Source of the DNA: Didymodactylos carnosus
Lineage: Eukaryota > Rotifera > Eurotatoria > Philodinida > Philodinidae
Direction: 5' to 3'
Length of the DNA: 22,718 bases
Assembly (NCBI GenBank): GCA_905250885.1
Contig: CAJNOQ010002777.1
Location: forward strand, 1 to 22,718
Shown here: one piece after another, positions 1 to 10,431 of the stretch
How positions within the stretch are numbered: the stretch's first letter is position 1
How the letters are laid out: each line of letters begins with the position of its first letter
Notes under the pieces: model-generated
Told to the model about the DNA's origin: nothing
The model's database searches: none
Seen by the model: only the letters and a program-made list of their open reading frames with translations
Position numbers and translations under genes: made by a program

Positions 1-126
1 ACGAGTAACTGCACTAGTTACTTGGTTACTAGTAACGAGTAACTGCACTAGTTACTTGGTTACTGGTAACGAGTAACTAATCTCGTTACTAGTTACTAGT
101 AAAGTAAAGGTAAAGTGCCACTCCTA
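1..126. mobile_element. partial hAT-like element of AGTTACT words, running off the window start
   Basis: A 34 bp unit beginning ACGAGTAACTGC is present twice in tandem (1-34 and 35-68) with a third, diverged copy from 69. The whole stretch is built from AGTAACT and its complement AGTTACT, so it folds on itself. The stretch ends at 126. Read from the other strand, that end is TAGGAGTGGCACTTTACC, which resembles the YAGGGxTGGCA ends of hAT elements. The left end lies outside the window and no target duplication can be tested. A plain minisatellite is the alternative. Confidence 0.4.
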
Positions 127-1676
127 ATAGTCAGCGATTACGCATCACCGCACTTTAAATTACTGCTTTCAAAACATTCTTCTCACTTTACAATCAAACC
201 AAAGATCTCTCATCTCCACTTTAAAAACCACTTACTCCCAGCAAAAGGATTCTGGTGAGATTTTAATGCTAAAGACTTTTCGAATGATGCATAAACCATG
301 ATTTTCTCCATATCTTTTGCTTAAAAAGCGATTATGCACGCATCAAAACAAAAAATTAAGTTCAAATTCGAAATCACCATGTTAAAAAACCTACACACGG
401 TTATTTTCAGCTCAAAATAAACAAACGAAGAAAAGCAGAAAAAGTAAGTAAAAGTGAAGTTTGAGGCTTCGTCTTTCTGTGCCGAAGTTCCAAACATTAT
501 CGCTTGGCTGAATCAGTCGTCTCACTAGGTCATCTCTGCAACTCAGAGACACGCTGCCACTAAGTCACTGACCTACTGATGCAACAGTTTTCTCAGTGAG
601 TAAAGCGGATCCATTTAGATGAGTCGCTCAATAGGTCACTGATCTACTTTAGTTTTTACAGTGTAGTTATAATTACACTAAAACTTTCATGATCTGGGCT
701 ATTCGATCGAAATAAAAACGCAAATGTTGCACAGATTCGACTAGTGGTTAGTATCGTGGATAGAAATCTGATTTTATAATAGCATGATGAATATTTTCGA
801 GAGTGCACTCTATGCATTTTGAGTTTTACATTTGAGATGTACTATACTCGAAATTGAGAAGCAGTATTTGATCTAACAATATTGTTTGCTTCTTCAAGTT
901 TTAACTCACCTTGTTTTATGTATATGTTATAGCATTTTACAGACAATGTGTAGTTTTACCATACTGCACATCAAAAGATATAAACAGTAACTAGATAACA
1001 ATCATATAGTGGTTTGGCTAGATTTTTCATGTGAGAGATAATATACAGAACTGCCACAAAACTATATAACGGAAGAGATCTAAAATTTTAGTAAAGAAAT
1101 TTTGTTTTTGTTTACTGAAAATCTGTTCTCTGATTATATATGTTTTTATGAGTACTTTCCCAAATATTTCTTTAATAAACCGCGTTTTAACTAAATGGAT
1201 GAAGTAGTCCTCTCCGTATTTTGTCAATGACTTTTTTACTTTTAACCGTGCAGATTTGTTACTTTTTAAAAAGGATTCGTCATTCCATTCTCTACAGACA
1301 ACATAACGAAACATTTCTATATACTATAAAAAACAAAAATTTCATCTGAGCGCAGAACAGAGTAATGAAACTATTGAACTTCTGTAGGCGTCAATAACTT
1401 TACTTGACACCTGTTCGATAGCAAGCCTTGTTTCGGTCGCTAAATCCTGGATATGTTAATAGCACTTCATGCCATCTCCACTAGGTTTCAATAGCCCTTG
1501 CTGATACCACCGGTGGTGTCAACAGCCATTTCGTTTTTTATATCCCAAAGTATATAGAGTTAAAATTGAAACTTTGCAGTATTTTCTGTTTTGGGCTTTT
1601 TACAGTGCATAGGAAAATGTTCGATAAGTTATCTGTAGAAAATAGAATGGCGAATCTTTTTGAAAACAATTCAAAC
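127..1676. other. non-coding stretch, mostly unexplained
   Basis: No recognisable gene. A diverged direct repeat (GTCACTGACCTACTGATG near 567 and GTCACTGATCTACT near 637) lies in a patch rich in AGGTCA/TGACCT words at 515-650. An 18-of-20 palindrome sits at 662-681, and GATACCACCGGTGGTGTC at 1503-1520 is a near-perfect palindrome. Two copies of TTTTTACAGTG (653-663, 1597-1607) match the right end of the CACTG element at 3218-3492, but no matching left ends were found. An open frame of 95 codons on the minus strand (1027-1314) resembles nothing known and may be chance in AT-rich DNA. Confidence 0.4.
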
Positions 1677-2238
1677 TTATACGGCCAAAAGTAAAAAGAT
1701 TACGAAGGACATGAAGAGGTAATTATTTTTTCCACATCTGTTACATGCCTGATAATGTCTGAGCTCTCCACACCATGAACAGCCATTTTCTTTTTCTTTG
1801 CATGTTACTATTAATTGATCCATTTCTCGTCGAAATGCACGATCGACCATGAGCTGAAATGAAATTATGTGACAGATCTTACGTCAATGCTAAAGAAAGT
1901 TCATCGCGTACATGATTTTCGTTTATGGATTCTGTGCATAATGGACATGTAGGCGCTTTTGACGTTCTAAAACAAAAATCTATCTCGTAAACATTACTAT
2001 TCTACAGTTTTTTAACATGGAAAAAGTATTTTTTAGCTATATGATTATTTTATCCTGTAAAAATGTCAGTACGTTCGTTGTATTCTTACCGAACTAGATG
2101 TTCTAAGCAGATTTCACAACCTCTATCACCGCATTTTCGAATTTGAACAGCATTACGAATTAAGAATTCGCATACTACACAACGATATTTCACATCGAAA
2201 GAATTTTTTTTCCATACATCATGACCAGTATTCTCCAT
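1677..2238 (-). CDS. RING / TRAF-type zinc-finger protein, three exons, 126 aa, probably truncated
   Basis: Proposed exons are 2238-2090, 1966-1912 and 1853-1677. The donor of intron 1 is GTAAGAA (123 nt, acceptor TTTTAG). The donor of intron 2 is the weaker GTACGC (58 nt, acceptor TTTCAG). Reading phases match at both junctions, and an in-frame TAA lies directly before the ATG. The product has a RING-like set of ligands: C20-x2-C23, C36-x-D38-x2-C41-x2-C44, C57-x2-C60. The usual histidine is Asp. It is followed by VDRAFRREMDQL and a CxxxxxGCSWCGELRHYQ-like stretch, as in the zinc fingers after the RING in the large rotifer TRAF-like families. Such proteins usually act as ubiquitin ligases or receptor adaptors. 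The 3' end is doubtful: after HYQ (residue 103) the sequence becomes hydrophobic and stops, so the gene may be truncated or have a further exon. I infer a real or recently decayed host gene. Confidence 0.6.
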
Positions 2239-2699
2239 TTATGAGAGACTAGAAGTAAAATATCCATTGTAATTAGTAAATGATCAGATGCAGTTGATTT
2301 TGACTTGCTTACCGAATAGAGAAAACGTTTTGATGACCATAAAGGCAGTTATTTTGTGCTTCAGTGTTATCGGTAATTAATTATCTGTTATTAATTATTT
2401 TTTAATAACTAATAGTTCTAAAACAAAAAATCATATAATTAGAGAACAAACAAACGTTAAAAACTTTTTGATATTGCTAGTTTATGTTGTGCAATTTGAA
2501 AAGTATTTCCTTTGAAGTGTAATCGTTTAAGTCATAAAAGGTAAATTAATCAAACCAGATATACATTAAAACGAGTCTAATGTCATTACACCTTAGCGTC
2601 ACCCGTGCTTAAAGTTGGCATACTGTAAGAATTACACTACTAATGATGCTTTTCCATTCGGCAACTAGTTTTGGCTGTCTTGAACTCAGTCTTTGATTT
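2239..2699. other. AT-rich spacer
   Basis: Lies between the divergent starts of the RING gene and the Penelope-like element, so it would hold any promoter of the former. It contains an AT-rich run of TTATTAATTA words near 2380-2420. No clear promoter motif or gene is visible. Confidence 0.3.
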
Positions 2700-3217
2700 G
2701 GTGATTCCAATACAGACAAAATTGGAAGAAATTTGTTGAGTAGGATGTTAACGGAAGAGGAGACGGAATGTCTTACTCAAGGATTGGATTTTTGTCTTAT
2801 GCTAACGTACAGAGACGAAATAAATATCATAGGAAATATAGAGAACTTTTTCCATCGAGTGTCTGAAGCATATCAAGAACATCGATAATTTTTGAAAGAT
2901 CTAAAGGATACAGATAGCGTTGGTGATAAGGATATACGCATACTGAATCCTAAAGAATTGAATTTGGCCTCACAACTTCGCTCAATAATCGATTCCTTCT
3001 GCTGGAACAGAAGGAGAACAGTTGAGAAAAAAAGCAACGAATGAGATAGAACATAATCAGAAAATACTCAGATCTTTGAAAATGAATAAGTCAATTGTAA
3101 TCCCAAGGCATGATAAAGGTAGAAGAGTAGTGATTATTGATCGAACTGATTATCATGAAAAGATGTTATAAATTTTGAATGCTCGTACTAAGTTTCAACT
3201 TTTATGCAATAACCCCA

Positions 3218-3492
3218 CACTGTAAAAAATAAAGTGTGCACGGGGCACATTGAACGTGCTCATCACGAAGGACTGTGTTTGCACACTGAATACGGCTTGT
3301 TTAGCGTGCCTGTAACACACTCGAATTGCACATATAGCTTCCACAGACAGAACGAGAAAAAAGATCACAGAGAATAATATTTCTTTCGTTTTTTTTCCAT
3401 TGAGAAACTTAAGATAAAAATTCAGATTACAGTCACAATTTGCACATCACTCGAAATGCACACCTAGTGAGCATAATTAATTTTTTACAGTG
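3218..3492. mobile_element. 275 bp CACTG-ended non-autonomous DNA transposon (EnSpm/CACTA-like) inside the Penelope element
   Basis: The element begins CACTGTAAAAAAT and ends with its exact inverse, giving 13 bp terminal inverted repeats. The dinucleotide CA stands on both sides (3216-3217 and 3493-3494), as expected for a 2 bp target duplication. Just inside the ends are repeated GTGTGCA/TGCACAC words. A longer direct repeat of the form ACTCGAAxTGCACA lies near 3322 and 3451. Ends starting CACTG or CACTA, a 2-3 bp duplication and subterminal repeats are typical of the EnSpm/CACTA group. There is no room for a transposase, so it must have been moved by one encoded elsewhere. It is younger than the retroelement it interrupts. 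Confidence 0.72.
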
Positions 3493-3649
3493 CACTATAG
3501 CTCGAGAACGTAGTCTTACTAATCTTTTATGTGAACTCTATAATCAAGGACACATAAGTGAATCTGTGTATAACAACGTTAGACCTGTTGGGTGTAAAGT
3601 CCAGGTTTTATGTATGAATTGCCAAAAGTCCATAAAAAGGATACTCCAT

Positions 3650-4330
3650 TAAGACCTGTTTTATCTGCTATAAACGCATTCTACCGCGAACTAGGAAAAG
3701 AATTAACCAAAATTTTATCTGAATTTGCCTAAAATCTCCTACACGATTAAAGATACCTCTGATTTTATTAAAACACTTAAAAATAATAAAATACTACATA
3801 CGGATAATATTATAGTTTCTATTGATGTAACTAACCTTTACACAAATGTTGCACTGGATGAGACTATTAATTTAATAATTAAAAAAGGTTACTCATTAAA
3901 TAAAAAGCCTACCTTGAAACGAATAGACTTTAAAAGATTATTAGTCTTTTCCACAGAAAACACTCATTTTTATTTTGGAGGGAAGTTATATGATCAAATT
4001 AACGGTGTCTCTATGGATCCACTGCACCATTAAAGGCTGAACTTTTTATGACAGATTTTGAGAATAAAAAGCTCTCATTAATAAGGCAGAATGAGATAAA
4101 ATTTTAGTGTGGTTATGTAAACGACACTTTTGTTCATTTGGATAAACGTGTCGATCCACATGAGATAGCTGCTTTACTATCGACCTTCCATTCATCATTA
4201 ACTTTTACGTTCGAATCAGAGAACGAGAAAAACAGTATACCATTTTTCGATGTATATATAACTAGTTTAAGTCCAGGATTTAGCACAAAAGTTTTTAGAA
4301 AATCTACTTTTACTAGCCTCTTCACTCGAT
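3650..4330 (+). pseudogene. reverse transcriptase core of the Penelope-like element
   Basis: Conserved RT blocks can be read in order: LRPVLSAINAFY near 3655, the first catalytic block SIDVTNLYTNVALDET at about 3818-3865, and HFYFGGKLYDQINGVSM at about 3965-4015. The catalytic box appears as GYVNDTFVHLD at about 4110-4150, where active elements have YVDD. PFFDVYI follows near 4240. In the Penelope family these form the palm of the polymerase that copies element RNA at a nicked target. The blocks do not lie in a single open frame, so the region is non-functional. Confidence 0.75.
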
Positions 4331-4859
4331 GAGACTTGTGTAGACCTGATACACATAAACGTAATGCTATACGGACAATAGTGTACAAAAAAGTCGAGTT
4401 TTTTCAGTGACTTTTTTCATATACTTCGAGAAGGAAAACATATTTTTTAAAAAAAAAATTTAGAACCTGAGACAGGGTTTGGGGTATCTGTGGTGGAAAG
4501 GTAGAGTTCCGCATAAGATAAATATATGAAGGATAAAGGGAGAGAGAAGAAAATTCGTTTTATCGAGCCATTCGCATATGTTCATCATACAAGTTGCTCG
4601 ATGAGAAATTTAATGAAATTAGAAAAATTGCCAGTCAAAACGGGTATCCAAATAAGTTGGTAGATAAATAATTGTTGAGAAATTAAATCAACATTATCGG
4701 CCAAAAAGTACGAGCCTACAGTACTAATAGAACGCGTGGCTTTAAAAGTCCCATTTTATGGACAAGCAAGTGCACTCTATGGAAAACGTATATCAACAGC
4801 ACCAGTACAAAATAATTTTCCTTTAAAAGAAGTAGAGGTCATGTATGAGACTGAACAAT

Positions 4860-5500
4860 TATAAAAATGCTTCTTTAGTACAAAAGACAAAGTACCTGTT
4901 CTACTCGAACCGGTGTCTATAAAGCCACCTGCGCCGTATATCATGATTTTATATTGGGGAAACATACCGACATTTTCGAAAACGAACAGAAGAACATTGA
5001 AATGATCAAACAAAGCTAATAAAAATCTCTCAGTCTCCACTGGTAACACCATCTCTTAAGACAACAAAACATAATACCTTTTACTAAGTGGAAAAGTGTC
5101 CAAAATGAAAAACTCTGCTGATAAGAATTGTAGTTCATTACAATGAGTAACAGTTTCACGTTGTGTTATCCAATGACAAACAGGTAATTCTATCTAAACC
5201 TTGAACAACCACCCGCCTTGAAGAGAGTATAATTGAGAAAACAATTGATTAACTCTGTTATATAAAACAGAAAGATGAAAATAACTCAGTTTATGTTGCA
5301 AAATCGGCTATCGGGAAAGATTATTCTAATACTAGACATGTAATTATACATAATAACTTTGAAATTGTTTTACGAGAAAAACAAAGGTACAAATTGCTAG
5401 TTAAAAAATCGTTAGTTATTCGGGTTAGCTTTCCCATGCTCAATGGTACGTATCGTTCTGTGCCAATGTACATGTATTCTGACGGGATAAAATCAAACTT
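4860..5500 (+). pseudogene. remains of a GIY-YIG-type endonuclease domain
   Basis: At about 4905-4985 the stretch VYKATC..YHDFI.GK resembles the start of the GIY-YIG domain found at the C-terminus of endonuclease-bearing Penelope-like elements. Further on, SAIGKDYSNTRH (about 5300-5340), then LLVKKSLVIR..PMLNGTYRSVP (about 5393-5470), match the conserved end of that domain, where a glutamate-containing helix and a P-x-LN motif occur. In working elements this nuclease nicks the target. This copy is broken. The assignment rests on motif order read by eye. Confidence 0.5.
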
Positions 5501-5530
5501 GTGGGATAGAAAAGATTCTGGAGATTAGTG

Positions 5531-7715
5531 TAGTCTTTTTTTCATTCAAAGTTTTCAATATTTATATGTTCTTTTAACATCAGGCCAATCCATCAGTCAT
5601 CCGCATGTATTATCTCTCTCATATCTTCATTTTCATTTTTATTCATGTAATTTGTGTTAGCAATATCTTTTAGTTGTCGTGATATTGAGATGACTGACCA
5701 CTGAATGTGATTAGAATTTAATTTCAAGGTCAAACGGTTTTTATTAGGATAGAAAATACAATATTTGTATGTAATCAGAATTTTTCCATATATCATACTT
5801 CGTTCTCCGTCTTCCTCCTGTCTTCGTATATAAAATTCTTAGTCTTCTCTCATAGTGTGTGTGTCTATATAGAAATGAAAGAAAGACGAGAAAAAACATT
5901 AGATACATACAGTCAGCTGTACTGTTTTCATTTCTATATGACATTCTGTATAAAGAGCAACTTGAAAATGATCGTATCTGTAGGTCGAAATATCGAATTT
6001 TAATTATTGATTTCAAGTTTTATTAAAATTCTTAACATGTTAGTCCCAACTATTTGTAAAGATTCATCTATTTTTGAGTTTTTTTGACTTGTAAACTTCT
6101 TTTTTTTTTTTAACTGAAACTAAAATTTGTTCTTTTCAGCTGAAGTACTTGTCCATACAGAAAAAATCACTTTATGCATGTGATGAGATGATGGCATATG
6201 TCTTTTTTATTTCGTTCATCACATGCTGTTGAAATTTTCAACATTCAATTGATTCGAAAAAGACACTTTAAGTATCTTCTTCGAAGGATATAATATAAAA
6301 AACCCTAAAAGGTTTATTCTTACGGACAGAATAGACGATTCGTCTATTGTATCCTTCTCTCTATAAAATTGGCAACAGCTGGCTGTACTTGACGCTAGAT
6401 TGAATCAAGCGGCAGGTAGATTGAAGAGAGATATATGTAGCGTTAGCCTAGATGCAAGAGCCCGTTTTACAATTTTTGTAGCGCAAAGGGTCAGTCCCTA
6501 AGCTGGAGTTATCTGATTAAATTCTATCATGAACAGTGACCCAAAACAGGAAGTTTTTCTAAGAAAATTGAATGGTTTTGCAGAGTTTTATCGCTACTAC
6601 ACATACAGAAATTGTTCAAAACTACAAAGCATAACTAGCTTTTACGCTAAGAATTATCAGCTGAATCTTCTATCATGGAACGTTCGCAAAAATTTATGTA
6701 TACTTTCAAAATCTGACATTTTTCAATAAATCTTGCCGTTAACTTTCTCGAAATTTAGAAATAATGATATGAAATAATAAAATATAGAAAACTAAATTCT
6801 GCTCAATCTTTGCGTTACGTGCATGTTATATTTTGTCAATGACGAATTGTCATTTTCAGTAGATTCAGTGAGTATAGAAATGAATAAAATCTACCAATAG
6901 TATATATATCAAATATTCTATCTACATTGGATAAACTTTTATTCTCTGAAAATTTCTTGACTTACGTACGCTTCAAAGCAAAATTTTTTAAAAATATTGT
7001 TGATATTCTCATATCATATACACAGTCTTGATCAAATATTCACTTCACTCATTTTTCTTTTCTTTCTAAATATATATCATTTTGTTATATAACACTTACC
7101 TACTGCGTCTTTCTGAAACATAATTTATGTTCATAGGAGAAGGAGAAGAAATCAGTACATTATTTTTCTCTGGCTTGGTTTTTTCCAACATAGTATTTTT
7201 TTTTGTTCTGTCGTAATGTCGTAATGTATGTAGAAATGCGTAGAAGAGATTTTGAGAGCCAATTCACACGATAGAAAGAAACTCCGTTGTAAAATTATTA
7301 TAAAAGAGACGAAAAAGAAAAGAATATGCGTATAAATAGATTAAAAAATCTATATATAACGTTACGAAGAAAGCAGGGCCTGGAAAAAATCCTGGAAGAT
7401 ATTAAGTATGAGAAGAAAAGTAACACTGTCCGTAACAAGTGACCGAACTTTATATAGCTATGCTCGACTAATAACAGTCATATTTCTCATGTAGTGATTG
7501 AATATTGGATAATGAGAGAGGCTATGATTATTAGTATTTTGCAGATCGATACGAATTTGTTGCGTATGACTGTACCAGAATACCACATTACGATTATAAT
7601 TGAAGAAACTCTTTCTTACTTTTCTTCTAATTACTAAGTTCAATTAGAGCTCTATTCACACTATAATTAATTCTGACAAATATATGTCGACACAGTAAAG
7701 TTATGTATCCAACTA
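5531..7715. other. AT-rich stretch without a recognised gene
   Basis: Short open frames on both strands (5593-6016 minus, 6529-6729 plus, 7458-7643 minus) resemble no known family, and base composition gives no coding signal. Visible structures are a 14 bp inverted repeat (ATATAGAAATGAAA and its complement near 5867 and 5928), an 11 bp inverted repeat GCATGTGATGA at 6176-6186 and 6216-6226, and a 19 bp near-perfect palindrome at 6330-6348 (AATAGACGATTCGTCTATT). Poly-T tracts are common. Confidence 0.35.
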
Positions 7716-8277
7716 TTATCGGCGCCAAAATTCAAGACACTTGGTTGTTTTTCAAATAACTCCAGAACGATAAAAGATAGAGACTTGCAGCTTTCGACAA
7801 TCGAAAGAAGACAGTTTAATCTATGTTTTAATAAGCAGAACTCTTTTCCAAAATCATTCGAAAGCCCGGTTTTCCAGAAGATCTCTGGAAAAGTACTTCT
7901 ATCTCTGGAAACTGAGATAGAAATCTGTCAGTTTTTTTCCATAGACGGGCAGTCAAAAGTGTTTTCTACAAAATGTAGGTGTTCTGTAGGTGTGTTAATT
8001 CTAAAAATAATGGAAACATGGGTACTCAACCGCGCTAAATCTTGCGTAATATTTGTTTTTCAGAAAACCTCCAAAAACCTAGTGAAAACCTAGATTATAT
8101 GGAATAACCCATTTTTGACTATTTTCGAGTATAATTAAAAAACTCATAATCCAGTCAGGATTCACCGAAATTATGTCAGAATATAAAGATGTACTCTATT
8201 TGACCTGCTCAATGCTATGCAATTCGATAAAAGCTTTAAAAGTCAACAGAAAATACTTTGATTTTTGGCACCGATAA
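7716..8277. mobile_element. 562 bp TIR element with TA target duplication
   Basis: The left end reads TTATCGGCGCCAAAATTCAA. The right end, read from the other strand, is TTATCGGTGCCAAAAATCAA, so the ends form inverted repeats of about 20 bp with two mismatches. TA stands on both sides (7714-7715 and 8278-8279), as in Tc1/mariner-type and related MITEs. Inside is a 9 bp-stem hairpin (TTCTATCTC at 7897-7905 with GAGATAGAA at 7914-7922). An open frame of 102 codons at 7785-8093 lies wholly within the element, resembles nothing known and is probably not a gene. If the matching bases outside TA are counted, the ends would be 7713 and 8280. Confidence 0.6.
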
Positions 8278-9509
8278 TAGATTGAAGGTCGTTCCTATTC
8301 AATATTCTTCTTTACATAAAAACAGGTTTGTACGTCACATTCATAACGGTAACGGTTCACGGCAAATCCATGCCGTTCTGGTAACATATTTAGAACAACG
8401 GTTCTAGAAATAGTTATTGACTGGTGAGCAAATCCTTATGAAACCTACCAGCATTATATCAATTACTAGCGCTAGCATGAAGACTATGTGATCGAATGGA
8501 ACATTAAAAGTTATGATTTTTGCTTCAAACCAGAACTCATTAGCTAAGAAAGAACTCATTAACAGAGAAATCAATCAATTCAGCGAAGCGACGTTAACGG
8601 CGGTGTAATTAATCGAGCTACTTTTTTTTACCTAACTTGTAACGTTGCCTGCCATGTCTTCCTTCGAAGAGTACCCAATAGTTTTATTTTTTATTTGAAA
8701 AGAAAAGTGAAGATCTACAAATTTTGATAAAGTTAACTATTTTTAATGAGTGAACCTAGAGAGACGGACTTCTAACGATCATGTGACTCTTCAATTATTC
8801 AAACACGCATTTTCATCCAAAACTGATGAAAAGATCTTTTTTATAGGTTATGTGTAATGCTTAGAGCACATGGTTGGTGAGAATTTTGTCACTATTTCTC
8901 TTGTTCTTATGAAAAGCATCATGTGCTGTAAGCCCTAGGTAAAGTTTGAGAAGCTCGAGTGACTGAATAGGATTCGTTGTTTAACGTAAGTTTTATATTA
9001 TTCTTATAACTCCTTGTCAAATCCTAAATCCGAACGAAGTTCCAACGTTTCCTAATAATTATTTTGTGGTTTGATTAATCATAGACATTACGCGCCCCAT
9101 CAGCAGTTGCAAGCATTCAACAAAACAATAATCGAAAGTGTTTGAAAAAAGTTCTTCAGTTATCCACTTTAGATTATATCAGAAATCACACAGGCATTGA
9201 ATAAACGTTATCGAAACAAATGAGAAATAATATTTTCAGTTTTTTACAATTAAATTCATTATGCATGCAGTTTAACTACTACATACTAATAGTAAACTCG
9301 AATATGAAAATAGACGCTTACAGTCATTATCAATCTCAGATTCAAGTTCAACATCATCAAACTTATTAGTTTAATGTACGAGCATTGGAGCAAGAAAAAG
9401 AGCAACACCTCGTTTGATGGATTTGAAGATTCCACCATGCGAGGAGAGAGAGCTTTGGCATTCCATGAGCTATCACAGATGAGTGTTCAGTGTTCGCTCG
9501 GAACAGTGA
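8278..9509. other. unassigned AT-rich stretch
   Basis: No recognised gene. A small inverted repeat (ACGGCA, six-base loop, TGCCGT) lies near 8358-8376. On the minus strand near 9310-9362, FDDVELESEIDND followed by a GTAAGC donor could be a short exon, but no partner exon could be linked to it. Confidence 0.25.
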
Positions 9510-9850
9510 ATGAAACGCAATGTTGATCTTTCCACAATGGCAATTTTTTCCCAATACCAATTTTATTATGTGTGCGACGATTGTACGCCTTTTATTAAGG
9601 ACAGAACATGGCAGTATTTAAATAATTATTGTAAGAATTTTTTCTTTTCATCAAATGGCAAAGTCCAACTTTTTTCCATATACATACACATATAGGAGAA
9701 ACAGCAGAACAGTTATCAGAATTCGTTCCAGTAGACCTTCTATAGCACGAAATGATGGACAGGGAGAATGCGCATAGGGTAAGGTAAAAAAGTATCTGGA
9801 GAATGATGCATTTGGCGGTTCAGTTGTACAATGTATTGACCATGAAATCA
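9510..9850 (+). other. coding-like stretch of uncertain status upstream of the GNAT stop
   Basis: The plus-strand frame from 9510 contains YYVCDDCTPFIKDRTWQYLNNY, which looks like real protein. It is followed by a GTAAGAA donor at about 9632 and a possible acceptor ATATAG at about 9695. A second open stretch, KVKKYLENDAFGGSVVQCID, ends in TGA at about 9871. The pieces do not join in phase with the splice sites I can see, so this may be a decayed gene or chance. It would converge with the GNAT gene. No family recognised. Confidence 0.2.
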
Positions 9851-9858
9851 TGAGACTT

Positions 9859-10431
9859 CTAGTTGCATGAATCGTCAAGGTCAACCGTTTGCTCTTTGTC
9901 GGTGATTACCCGTACCATATTGACAGCTTGGAATTTCTGTCCATTCTTCGTCTTCTCCTCCTGTCCTACTTCCATGAATCCACATTTTCTCAAAATCCTT
10001 CCACTTGCAAAGTTGTCTATGAGATATCCCGCCACAATCGTGATGTCCTCTCCGGCGCTAATTTGTTTCGCCATCACGTTCAGATAAGTCTTGATCGCCG
10101 TACTGACAATACCATTGTTCCAATAAGGCCGAGACAGATAGTATCCTAATTCGTATGTTCGAGGAGTTCTCTTAGGCTCTAAGCCCACCTCACCGATCAT
10201 TCTTCCGTTATGGCGAATCGCCAGCGCCAGACAAAGTCCGTTGACTGAAGGACGAGAAGAAATATAACCTTTAACCTGTTCGATCGACATAGGATACGGA
10301 GGGCCAATAAGATATTTCACAGTTTCTTCGTCATTGAGGTGAGTCACCATTTCCGCAGCATCATCAATAACCACCGGTGATAGTGATAAGCTTGGATAAT
10401 TGGGATGAGGAAGAAGGAGAGATATATTCAT
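9859..10431 (-). CDS. GNAT-family N-acetyltransferase, 190 aa, single exon
   Basis: The product transfers an acetyl group from acetyl-CoA to an amine; the substrate is unknown. The whole GNAT fold can be followed. An N-terminal strand and helix (about 14-33) lead to GPPYPMSIEQVKGYI (43-57), then the central strands LALAIRHNGRMIGEVGLEP (68-86) and YELGYYLS (93-100). The CoA-binding turn YWNNGIVSTAI is at 103-113, and NFASGRILRKCGFMEVG at 140-156 is the usual C-terminal block with the N..S and GF residues. Length and order fit the RimJ/RimL-like (Acetyltransf_3) group. The start at MNIS leaves no missing N-terminal part. There is no intron, and the GC content is visibly higher than in the flanks. 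The GPPYP form resembles fungal proteins, so transfer from fungi or bacteria is an inference. No signal peptide, so probably cytosolic. Confidence 0.85.
   Translation of the reverse strand: MNISLLLPHPNYPSLSLSPVVIDDAAEMVTHLNDEETVKYLIGPPYPMSIEQVKGYISSRPSVNGLCLALAIRHNGRMIGEVGLEPKRTPRTYELGYYLSRPYWNNGIVSTAIKTYLNVMAKQISAGEDITIVAGYLIDNFASGRILRKCGFMEVGQEEKTKNGQKFQAVNMVRVITDKEQTVDLDDSCN

Larger units (their letters stand above)
2700..5530 (+). mobile_element. Penelope-like retroelement (RT plus GIY-YIG-type endonuclease), broken
   Basis: Fragments of one retroelement protein appear in order on the plus strand. The N-terminal part starts near ATG 2745 (MLTEEETECLTQGLDFC, then NIENFFHRVSEAYQ). The block VIPRHDKGRRVVIIDRTDY lies near 3100-3155, and RERSLTN..VRPVG follows at 3505-3600. 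The RT core is at 3650-4330, and the linker and endonuclease remains run from about 4400 to 5500. This order (RT, then C-terminal GIY-YIG) is that of Penelope-like elements. The copy is interrupted by a CACTG element and carries many breaks, so it is an inactive, fairly old copy. Both outer ends are approximate. No terminal repeat was found. Confidence 0.8.

Noticed and set aside
653-1607. A second CACTG element bounded by the TTTTTACAGTG copies
   Set aside because: Both copies point the same way, so they cannot be the two ends of one element, and no left ends were found.
1854-1882. A 29 nt intron in the RING gene using the strong-looking GTAAGA donor
   Set aside because: Too short for a spliceosomal intron and it shifts the frame. 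The weaker GTACGC donor at 1911 gives 58 nt, keeps phase and yields the expected zinc-finger sequence.
7785-8093. 102-codon open frame as a gene
   Set aside because: It lies wholly inside a TIR element, matches no family and follows the element's repeats.
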